64,000 bases of DNA from NCBI GenBank assembly GCA_021199275.1, contig JAJQIJ010000018.1, positions 139,156-203,155 of the forward strand. Reading direction: 5' to 3'. Positions within the stretch are counted from its first letter, which is position 1; each line of letters begins with the position of its first letter. Below, one piece after another: positions 17,196 through 24,244 of this stretch. A program made the position numbers and the translations under genes. A model generated the notes under the pieces. That model saw only the letters and a list, made by a program, of their open reading frames with translations, made no database searches and was not told the DNA's origin. The DNA is from Clostridiales bacterium (GTDB lineage Bacteria; Bacillota; Clostridia; Oscillospirales; Acutalibacteraceae).

Positions 17196-19964
17196 TTAAA
17201 GCGCCGTGGCTTTCACCGTGCTTGAATACGGGCCGTAAACGTTGTTATTGTTTACAAGCTTATATGCCCTTATTCTGAATTTATAGGTTTTGTTTGAAAG
17301 TAAATTTTGAGCGGTGTAAGACGTTGCTGAGGCGCCTGAAATTTCGGCTATTGGCACCCATTGGCCGGCAGAACTGTCATATTGCTCAACGGCATAGCCC
17401 TGAACGCCGGAAATTGTGCCCCATGTCAAATTTATTTCACCTGCCGAATCAGCCGCAGCTGCCGCTTCGGGGGCGGCGATTATTTCAACCTTTGATTTTA
17501 AAACATAGCCCGTTTTGCTTTCGCCGTTTTCGCTAAACGCCACTTTATAATATTTGCCGCTGCTGCCTTTAACCTTAACAAGCGTGTTGCGGCTGAGCGC
17601 CGCCAGCTTTGTTGAACTGCTGCCGGCATTTTCATATGCTGCGGCCCTGACTGACACAGTGCCTTTAACAGAATCTGCCGTTGTGCCCTTTACAGCGCTT
17701 GAATATGGGCCGTAAACCTTTTTGCCGTTAACTGTTTTATAAGCCCTTACGCGGAACTTATATGTCGTTGCGGTGTTAAGGTCTTTTACTGTGTAAGACA
17801 GCGTGTCGCCGCCCGAAACTGTTTTAACGGTTTCCCACTCGCCCGCTGACGAATTATATTGCTGAATCTGATAACCCGCGGCGCCTGACACCGCTTTCCA
17901 CGAAAGCTTGATTGCGCCTATAGTGGCTGAAGCCTTTGCGCTGACTGTGGTGGTTTTAATTATTTCAACTTTTGATTTTAAAACATAGCCCGTTTTGCTC
18001 TTGCCGTTTACGGTAACAGAAACTTTATAATAATTTCCGCTGCTGCCTTTTATTTTAATAAGCGTGTTGCGGCTAAGCGAAGCCAGCTTTGCAGCGCCGC
18101 TCTTTGCTTTTGCATAAACATTGGTCTTTGCTGAAACGGTGCCCTTTACGGAATCTGCCGTTGTGCCCTTTACAGCGCTTGAATATGGGCCGTAAACCTT
18201 TTTGCCGTTAACTGTTTTATAAGCCCTTACGCGGAACTTATATGTCGTTGCGGTGTTAAGGTCTTTTACTGTGTAAGACAGCGTGTCGCCGCCCGAAACT
18301 GTTTTAACGGTTTCCCACTCGCCCGCTGACGAATTATATTGCTGAATCTGATAACCCGCGGCGCCTGACACTGCTTGCCACGAAAGCTTCATTTTGCCGA
18401 CTGTCGAAGACGCCTTTGCGCTGACTGTGGTTTTGGCTATTACAGCAACCTTTGACTTGAGTATATAGCCGGTTTTAGTCTTGCCGCTGACTGTAACCTG
18501 GACTTTATAATATTTGCCGCTTGTGCCTATAACCGTAAGCTGCGTGTTAAAGCTAAGCGTTTTCAGCTTTGACGCGCTTTGGCTTGCTTTGGCACGCACA
18601 TATGCCTTGTCTGCCTTTACTGTGCCTTTTACGGGCTCAGACGTTTTCGCGCTTGCATTTTGATAGGTGCTGTAAATTGTGTTGCCTGAAACGTTTTTAT
18701 ATGCCCTTACCCTGAATTTATAGGTTTTAGACGCCGTTAGGTCTGTAACGGTGTATGACGTTGTGCCTGACGAAACCTTGTCAACAGTCACCCATTCGCC
18801 AGAAGAATATTGCTGAATTTGGTAGCCTGACGCACCCTCAACCGCAGTCCATTTAAGCTTTATTTTTGAATATGACTTAGCGCTTGCCGTGACGGTGTTG
18901 GCTGTGAGCTTTGTTATGCCGGACACGCTGTCAGAATATGCAAACACAGTTTCGCCGCTGTCAGAATATGCAATAACCCTGTATGTGTACATGGTGCCGC
19001 TGCTCAGCGAAGAGTCTTTATAAGTCACGGCAGAGCCGCCGCTTGACTTGGCAATTTTTTCCCACTTGCCGGCGCTGTTTTTCCTGTAAATCAAATATCC
19101 GTCTGCGCCTTCAACCTGCGCCCATTTTATAGTCAGGCTTTGCGCGCTGCGGCTTGAAATTTTCAGGTCATATTGCGTGTCAATATATCTGTAATCAATG
19201 TCCACGCTGCCGCTTATGCCGCTGACGCTGCCTGAAGATGTCTGCTGCCAATAGTCATAATAGCCCGTGTAATCTGTTTCTTTGGTATAATGCGCAAGCC
19301 ACACGGAATATGATGAATATATCTTGCCGGCATTGATGGATTCAAGCATGCTTTTATTTGCATAAAGCATTGCATTCCAACCCGCGTTTTCAATAACAGA
19401 ACAGAATTTTAATATAAATTTAGTTGCGTTTGTATACCAGCCGGACGTGTTGCTGTTATAATATTTCGTCAGCCGCCCTGCCGAGCCGCCGCTGAATTCA
19501 AAGTCAATTACAATAGGCAGCGTTATATCTTTGGTTGTAAAGCCGTATTTGCTAAGAAGATTTAAAACAAAATTAGCTTCCTCTTTTGCTTCTGTTGTGG
19601 AAGTTGCCTGTGAAAACATATATATGCCGACCTGAAGCCCGGCGTCAATCGCGCCCTGAATATTTTCTTTCGCCGTTGTGTCTGCCACCAGGGTGCCCGC
19701 GCTGCCGTAGCCCCTGTAGCCAATTCTTACAAAAACAAATTCTATGCCTGCTTTTTTTACCTTTGCCCAGTCTATGTCGCCGTTGTATTTCGACACATCT
19801 ATTCCCTTTTGTATTGTATACCCGTCAAAACGCGAATTGTGCACAACAGACGCCGCGGCGGCGCTGCCTATGCCGGCAGACATTGCCGTAATAGCTATGC
19901 AAATTGCAAGCAGCAAACTCACGGTTTTATTTAAGGCGTTTCGTACATAATCTTTTTTAGTCAT
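17196..19964 (-). CDS. Secreted GH25 lysozyme with fibronectin III and SH3 repeats
   Basis: 922 residues. An N-terminal signal peptide (KTVSLLLAICIAITAMSAG, cleavage near AAAA) is followed by a glycosyl hydrolase 25 domain (about 48-270): KGIDVSKYNGDIDWAKVK with the catalytic Asp, IGYRGYG, PIVIDFEFS and YDYWQQTSS. This family cleaves the N-acetylmuramic acid beta-1,4 linkage in peptidoglycan. The rest alternates Fn3 modules (W-x-x-V-x-G-A-x-G-Y-x-I) with three bacterial SH3 modules (KAYVRAKAS, TNVYAKAKS, AAAYENAGS), giving Fn3-Fn3-SH3-Fn3-SH3-Fn3-SH3-Fn3. A 480-bp unit is duplicated, with 17671-17891 and 18151-18371 identical. AGGTGG precedes the start. No LPXTG anchor is seen; wall retention by the SH3 modules is likely. 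It is probably an autolysin or remodelling enzyme. Confidence 0.92.
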   Translation of the reverse strand: MTKKDYVRNALNKTVSLLLAICIAITAMSAGIGSAAAASVVHNSRFDGYTIQKGIDVSKYNGDIDWAKVKKAGIEFVFVRIGYRGYGSAGTLVADTTAKENIQGAIDAGLQVGIYMFSQATSTTEAKEEANFVLNLLSKYGFTTKDITLPIVIDFEFSGGSAGRLTKYYNSNTSGWYTNATKFILKFCSVIENAGWNAMLYANKSMLESINAGKIYSSYSVWLAHYTKETDYTGYYDYWQQTSSGSVSGISGSVDIDYRYIDTQYDLKISSRSAQSLTIKWAQVEGADGYLIYRKNSAGKWEKIAKSSGGSAVTYKDSSLSSGTMYTYRVIAYSDSGETVFAYSDSVSGITKLTANTVTASAKSYSKIKLKWTAVEGASGYQIQQYSSGEWVTVDKVSSGTTSYTVTDLTASKTYKFRVRAYKNVSGNTIYSTYQNASAKTSEPVKGTVKADKAYVRAKASQSASKLKTLSFNTQLTVIGTSGKYYKVQVTVSGKTKTGYILKSKVAVIAKTTVSAKASSTVGKMKLSWQAVSGAAGYQIQQYNSSAGEWETVKTVSGGDTLSYTVKDLNTATTYKFRVRAYKTVNGKKVYGPYSSAVKGTTADSVKGTVSAKTNVYAKAKSGAAKLASLSRNTLIKIKGSSGNYYKVSVTVNGKSKTGYVLKSKVEIIKTTTVSAKASATIGAIKLSWKAVSGAAGYQIQQYNSSAGEWETVKTVSGGDTLSYTVKDLNTATTYKFRVRAYKTVNGKKVYGPYSSAVKGTTADSVKGTVSVRAAAYENAGSSSTKLAALSRNTLVKVKGSSGKYYKVAFSENGESKTGYVLKSKVEIIAAPEAAAAADSAGEINLTWGTISGVQGYAVEQYDSSAGQWVPIAEISGASATSYTAQNLLSNKTYKFRIRAYKLVNNNNVYGPYSSTVKATAL
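17671..18371 (-). repeat. 480-bp direct duplication inside the GH25 gene
   Basis: The 221-base blocks 17671-17891 and 18151-18371 appear identical at an offset of 480 bases, and flanking sequence is similar. It covers one Fn3-SH3 module and implies recent duplication or gene conversion. Confidence 0.8.
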
Positions 19965-19980
19965 AAAACCACCTGTTTAT

Positions 19981-21123
19981 TTAAAGATAATTAATTTTTT
20001 GCACCGGCTGTGAATTTTTAAAATATACCCTTGTAACCCGCCTTGAAATTCTGCAAGCCTGTTCATAATTAAATGAATTGGCTTTTTCAGCAAGCTCTTC
20101 CATTGAAATGGCGCAGCCCCCGTCAGTGCCTATAAGAGTTACCGGTGTTTCAACGAAAACGTTGTCTATGCCCGTGACGTCAACAATAATTTGGTCCATA
20201 CAGACGCGCCCCAGCACCGGCGCATATTTGCCGTTTATAATTACGGCGCCTTTGTTTGACAGGCTTCTTGGGTAACCGTCTGCATAACCGACTGCCACGG
20301 TGGCAACCGTTGTTTTTTTTGTAATTTTATATGTGCCACCATAGCTGACTTCGGCGCCCCTGTCAAGCTCTTTGACACAGCTTACAGCCGAATACCAGCT
20401 CATAACCGGCTTTAATGGTATTACCGCCTTGTCAACATCTTCACTTGGGTAAAGCCCATATGTAATTATGCCGCAGCGCACCATGTCATACATGTTTGAA
20501 AAATTAATAATGCCGGCTGAATTATTGACGTGCTTAATAGGAATTTCAACCCCTGCGCCTGACAGTTTTACAACAAAATTGTCAAACGCCGCAGCCTGTT
20601 TTTCGGCACGGCTCAGGTCTTTTTCGTCTGCAGTGGCGAAATGGGTAAATATACCTTCCGGCTCTATGTTGGGCAAACGGCAGATTTTTTCACATATATT
20701 TATATTTTCGTCAGTGCACAAAAAGCCAATGCGGCTCATGCCCGTGTCCACAGCAATATGGAATTTTGCAATTTTGCCCTGGCGATAAGCTTCGTCAGAC
20801 AGGGCTTTGGCGCTTTCATATGTAAACACCGGTATTCTGATGTCCTTTTCAACTATAATTTTATAGCATTGGGGCGAAACATAGCCCAAAATCAGTATGG
20901 GTGTTTTTATATTGTGGTGCACAAGCTCAAGAGCCTCTTCAATGCAGGCAACCCCGAAAAAGTCACACTGCCCTTCAAGCTCACCGGCAAGCTGCACTGC
21001 GCCGTGGCCGTAAGCGTCTGCCTTTATTACCAACAGAAGCTTGGCGCCGCCGATTTTATTTTTTATATTATTTACATTATAATGAAGCGCGTCAAGGTCC
21101 ACCTTGATATATGTTCTTTCCAT
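19981..21123 (-). CDS. alr: Alanine racemase
   Basis: 380 residues; PLP enzyme making D-alanine for peptidoglycan. The PLP lysine lies in LLLVIKADAYGHGA, the catalytic tyrosine in AVGYADGYPRSLS, and the family stretches DTGMSRIGF, HVNNSAGI, RCGIITYGLYPS and GRVCMDQIIVDVT are all present. I start at ATG 21123 (MERTYIKVDL), as usual in the family; a GTG five codons upstream has no ribosome binding site. It lies directly upstream of the secreted lysozyme gene with a 16-base gap, so the two cell-wall genes may be co-transcribed. A promoter-terminator unit precedes it. Confidence 0.95.
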   Translation of the reverse strand: MERTYIKVDLDALHYNVNNIKNKIGGAKLLLVIKADAYGHGAVQLAGELEGQCDFFGVACIEEALELVHHNIKTPILILGYVSPQCYKIIVEKDIRIPVFTYESAKALSDEAYRQGKIAKFHIAVDTGMSRIGFLCTDENINICEKICRLPNIEPEGIFTHFATADEKDLSRAEKQAAAFDNFVVKLSGAGVEIPIKHVNNSAGIINFSNMYDMVRCGIITYGLYPSEDVDKAVIPLKPVMSWYSAVSCVKELDRGAEVSYGGTYKITKKTTVATVAVGYADGYPRSLSNKGAVIINGKYAPVLGRVCMDQIIVDVTGIDNVFVETPVTLIGTDGGCAISMEELAEKANSFNYEQACRISRRVTRVYFKNSQPVQKINYL

Positions 21124-21239
21124 TATTAACAGCCCCACTTTTTAAGGTACAAAAGTAATTTTAGCATAATCTTATATGTTTGTAAAGCAATAAAATATGG
21201 CAAATGCAAGGCAGCTTTTCACTAATTGCTTACAGTTTT

Positions 21240-21347
21240 CAAAAAGAAAAAGCCCGTATTCCGAACACAGGCTTTTCCTTTTTTGTCTATAATATAACTA
21301 TAGGAGGACAAGACGCCCGGGCGCAGTTGCGGCTCTGTGCCTGAGCT
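21240..21347 (-). ncRNA. Putative small RNA E or attenuated leader upstream of alr
   Basis: On the minus strand TTGACA (21377-21382) and TATAAT (21354-21359) with exactly 17 bases between them drive a unit of about 108 nt ending in an 11-bp hairpin (21250-21274) and a T-rich tail. The RNA contains GUCCUCCUAUAG, which includes an anti-Shine-Dalgarno-like CCUCCU. Because alr starts about 115 bases further on, this could be a free small RNA or a transcription attenuator for alr. The sequence 21383-21514 around and beyond the promoter holds no gene. Confidence 0.5.
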
Positions 21348-21514
21348 GTCTGAATTATATTATAAATTGCACAATTTGTCAAGCCGATTGTTGAACATTT
21401 TTACAAATTATTTACAAATATAGCGAAAAAATAAAACGCAGTCTTTTTCTGCACGATTTTTTGTACTGTCGGGCTTCAGATTTTATCGAATTATGTCTAA
21501 TTGTGTCATTTTAA

Positions 21515-21543
21515 TTGACAGACAATAAATGTTTGGCTAATAT
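21515..21543 (+). promoter_or_regulatory. Promoter of the small sigma-like operon
   Basis: TTGACA (21515-21520), 17 bases, TAATAT (21538-21543). Confidence 0.7.
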
Positions 21544-21603
21544 AAATTATTGTAATCGGCAGCCGCCCGCCGATTTTAAAAACTTATGAAAGGAAAGCAT
21601 TAT

Positions 21604-21831
21604 ATGACAATAAACGAACTTGCCGGCGAATATGAACGACAGTATGACATTTTAAACAGTAAAATGGACGGGCTCAAGCCCCTTTTGAACATATATACCG
21701 GCGAGGATTTATATTTGTTAAGAAGAAAAATAAAAACATATTACGATATGGCTTGCGAATGCAAATGTATTTCGGCAATGCTTACACATTATTATGACGA
21801 GGGTAATTCAAAATATGAAAGACTTAATTGA
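21604..21831 (+). CDS. Small hypothetical protein, partner of the sigma-like gene (75 aa)
   Basis: 75 residues beginning MTINELAGEYERQYDILNSK. It is predicted helical and charged, with a CECKC cysteine cluster near residue 52 and no membrane segment. GAAAGGAAAG before ATG 21604 fixes the start, dropping six residues of a longer frame. Its 3' end overlaps the start of the sigma-region-4 gene by 17 bases, so translation is likely coupled. I do not recognise the family; association with a sigma-like protein suggests a regulatory partner. Confidence 0.65.
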   Translation: MTINELAGEYERQYDILNSKMDGLKPLLNIYTGEDLYLLRRKIKTYYDMACECKCISAMLTHYYDEGNSKYERLN

Positions 21832-22153
21832 GTGCTGCCTGAGCTACAATGCATATGAAAAGCTGCAAAAAGAAAACGAATGCGGGCATGATATCTGCGA
21901 AATGGACAGAAAGGCTTTAATGCATGTGCTGCCCGGCATTCTTAAAAAGGAGCTTACCGAAAGGCAAAGGATATGTCTTAAAATGAGATATGTAAACGAT
22001 TTGCGGCAAGATGAAATTTCAAAAAAGCTGCATCTGTCACAGCCCACGGTAAGCCGCCACATATCACTTGCAAGGGAAATTGTAAACAACCGGCTTGGAT
22101 ATTGTGTTGAAGCATTGAAAGAGCTTGACAGCGAATGGCTTAAATGCGAATAA
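21815..22153 (+). CDS. Small sigma-70 region 4-like helix-turn-helix protein
   Basis: 112 residues. The C-terminal half reads LTERQRICLKMRYVNDLRQDEISKKLHLSQPTVSRHISLAREIVNNRL, a clear sigma-70 region 4 helix-turn-helix; the N-terminal half (CCLSYNAYEKLQKENECGHDICEMDRKAL) has no region 2. Without a core-binding region 2 it is unlikely to be a complete sigma factor and may be an ArpU-like or accessory regulator. Start at ATG 21815 preceded by GAGGG; an upstream ATG at 21794 lies inside the preceding gene. A strong terminator follows at 22158-22197. Confidence 0.75.
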   Translation: MKDLIECCLSYNAYEKLQKENECGHDICEMDRKALMHVLPGILKKELTERQRICLKMRYVNDLRQDEISKKLHLSQPTVSRHISLAREIVNNRLGYCVEALKELDSEWLKCE

Positions 22154-22157
22154 TTTG

Positions 22158-22197
22158 AAAAAGCGTGGGGCTGCGCCGCAAGGCGCGGCCCCTTTTT
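22158..22197 (+). terminator. Terminator of the sigma-like operon
   Basis: GGGGCTGCGCC / GGCGCGGCCCC with a following T run just after the stop. Confidence 0.75.
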
Positions 22198-22268
22198 ATC
22201 AATTGATACAGCAGCGGCTATTCTGTGGGAGCAGTGTCCACCGGGGCCAACAATTGTAAAGCGCTTTG

Positions 22269-22407
22269 TTCAATAAGGGCATGCCCGTCATTAAACGCGG
22301 TAATTGACCGGGCGCTGTCACCCCCGGCGGTTGGTTGTATTCACCTCTGATTAAAAATCGCACCCCCGAAGCCTTACGAGGCGGGGGGACATTATTGCCT
22401 TAGTAAT
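22269..22407 (-). repeat. Dispersed RNA-like repeat, copy 2
   Basis: On the plus strand this block opens TTCAATAAGGG and ends near TTAGTAAT, with GATTAAAAATCGCACCCCC and the GC hairpin in between. It is the most diverged of the full copies (GAATACAA in place of GAGTACAA). It lies in the gene-free stretch 22154-22598. The rest of that stretch (22413-22598) holds only GC-rich imperfect hairpins and no gene I can support. Confidence 0.65.
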
Positions 22408-22598
22408 ATTCTATTCCAAAACAGCCTTTTTGCCATAGCGGCGCTGAATAACTAAATGAATATTGGCAGATGTTCGCCGCTTAATTTCGGCGGTGGTAAA
22501 GGCCGCTGCTAAAAACGTTTAATGGCTGGGCTTTGCCGCTTATTAAAACAGCCGCCTGCTGCAACTAAAAGGCGTAATGCAGCCGGGCGGCGCGTTTT

Positions 22599-23522
22599 TT
22601 AAATTCCACGGTGCTTTTTTAAAATTAAAATAATTGTTCCCACAACAAGCCCGGAAAGCAATATTACAAAAATATAGCCGTATTTCCAGCTGACTTCGGG
22701 CATGCTGGTAAAGTTCATGCCGTACCAGCCCACTATTAAAGTAAGCGGAAAAAACACCGTGGTAACAGACGTAAACGTTTTCATGGTTTCATTTAACTTG
22801 AGCTCTAAAAATGACGAATAGGCGTCTTGCAAATGGTTAACCGAATCTCTTAGCTGGTCTGCGTCTTCACGCAGGCGTTTTACTTTTTCGGCAAAAACGC
22901 TAAGCGCCTTGCAGCTGTCTTCTATAATTTCATTTTCGTTTTCAGCCAGCGTTTCTGCGACTTCAATAAGGCGCTTATAATGATTTTTTAAAACAAGCAA
23001 TTCGTTTTTTATTTGCAGCAGCTTAAAATTGAAATCTGAACGCGCAGTGTTGCTAAACACGGCTTTTTCAAGGCGGTTTATGTTAAACGCGGTTTTTTCA
23101 ATAAGCATGCCGTCGTTTTCAATAAGCTTGGTGAAAAAAGCCGCCAGCAGCTTGGGCAGGGCGGCGTTTATAGGCGAAGCTTCGCTGACGGTTTCAAGAA
23201 ATTTTTTTCTGACTAATGAATCATTGCCGCCAAGGTCAACAACAAGCATAAAATTTTTCTTTATGAAAACAGCCAGCCCCGCCCCGCTTTTTTCAGCAAT
23301 GCCCATCTTCAAAAACACCGCGCTGTAATCTTCTGCCGTTTTAATATGCTCTTTAAACTGCGGCGCGCCTGGCGCGCACAGCTTTACGTCTGAATCTGAA
23401 ATACGCAGGCGCATATAAATTTTTTTAAATTCGTCAGGCAAAACATAGCCGGCGCTCAACATATGCGAATCTATTTCGCCAATATCTGCTGTTGTAACAT
23501 CGTCGTCAAAACGGTAAAACAC
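22599..23522 (-). CDS. CorA-like magnesium/divalent cation transporter
   Basis: 307 residues. The C-terminus has the CorA signature YGMNF (GMN) at the end of the first membrane helix (SVTTVFFPLTLIVGWYGMNF) and a second helix (YIFVILLSGLVVGTIILILKK), after a long helical cytoplasmic domain with LRDSVNHLQDAYSSFLELKLNETMKT. CorA pentamers pass Mg2+, Co2+ or Zn2+. The start is GTG 23522 with weak ribosome binding. The upstream rubrerythrin gene ends 12 bases before it, so the two form an operon. Confidence 0.9.
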   Translation of the reverse strand: MFYRFDDDVTTADIGEIDSHMLSAGYVLPDEFKKIYMRLRISDSDVKLCAPGAPQFKEHIKTAEDYSAVFLKMGIAEKSGAGLAVFIKKNFMLVVDLGGNDSLVRKKFLETVSEASPINAALPKLLAAFFTKLIENDGMLIEKTAFNINRLEKAVFSNTARSDFNFKLLQIKNELLVLKNHYKRLIEVAETLAENENEIIEDSCKALSVFAEKVKRLREDADQLRDSVNHLQDAYSSFLELKLNETMKTFTSVTTVFFPLTLIVGWYGMNFTSMPEVSWKYGYIFVILLSGLVVGTIILILKKHRGI

Positions 23523-23534
23523 TTAACATCACTT

Positions 23535-24077
23535 TTAATAATTTTCTGCTTTGATTTCGAAATATGACTGCTGGTGTTCGCAAACGGGGCATATCTGCGG
23601 CGCCTGCCGCCCAATAACTATATGCCCGCAATTGGCGCATTTCCAAATAACATCGTTGTCGCGGCTGAACACAAGCCCCTTTTCAACGTTATTGAGCAGC
23701 TTTAAAAATCTTTCCTCATGTTCTTTTTCAATTTTTCCCACCATGTCAAACAAAAGGGCTATTTTGTCAAAGCCCTCTGCCCGGGCGTCTCTGGCGAAAG
23801 CGGCATACATATCTGTCCATTCATAATTTTCGCCGTCTGCCGCTGCTTTAAGGTTTATGGCTGTGGCGGGTATTTGGCCGTCATGCAGATATCTAAACCA
23901 TATTTGCGCGTGTTCTTTTTCATTATTGGCGGTTTCTTCAAACAAGTCGCCTATCTGGCGGTAACCGTCTTGCCTTGCTTTATTGGCGTAATATTCATAT
24001 TTTGTATATGCCTGTGCTTCACCGGCAAAGGCAGCCATAAGATTGGCTTGGGTCTTTGTGCCCTCTAATTTTTCCAT
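23535..24077 (-). CDS. rbr: Rubrerythrin
   Basis: 180 residues: an N-terminal diiron four-helix domain ([43 protein letters not shown]) and a C-terminal rubredoxin domain with two CxxC knuckles (WKCANCGHI and CPVCEHQ). Rubrerythrins reduce hydrogen peroxide in anaerobes and mark the host as oxygen-sensitive. GAAAGGAAAA before ATG 24077. It is followed by corA with a short gap. Confidence 0.94.
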   Translation of the reverse strand: MEKLEGTKTQANLMAAFAGEAQAYTKYEYYANKARQDGYRQIGDLFEETANNEKEHAQIWFRYLHDGQIPATAINLKAAADGENYEWTDMYAAFARDARAEGFDKIALLFDMVGKIEKEHEERFLKLLNNVEKGLVFSRDNDVIWKCANCGHIVIGRQAPQICPVCEHQQSYFEIKAENY

Positions 24078-24187
24078 GCTTATTTTCCTTTCAACTTTTT
24101 AATTACGCAGTTTCCCGTAACGGGCTGCGCCAGGAAACGCGGCACGATTGCGCATGCTGGGCTTCTGAATTTAATTAAGCGCTAAGA

Positions 24188-24233
24188 AAAAAGCCGCCCA
24201 TATGAGCGACTTTAAGTAATAGGCGGCAGAGCC
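24188..24233 (-). terminator. Terminator downstream of the P-type ATPase homologue
   Basis: GCCGCC / GGCGGC inverted repeat with a T6 tail on the minus strand. Confidence 0.6.
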
Positions 24234-24244
24234 TTAAATTGTTT

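Noticed and set aside
21240..21382. SRP RNA or 6S RNA upstream of alr
   Set aside because: It lacks the SRP apical core sequence and the long central bubble of 6S RNA.
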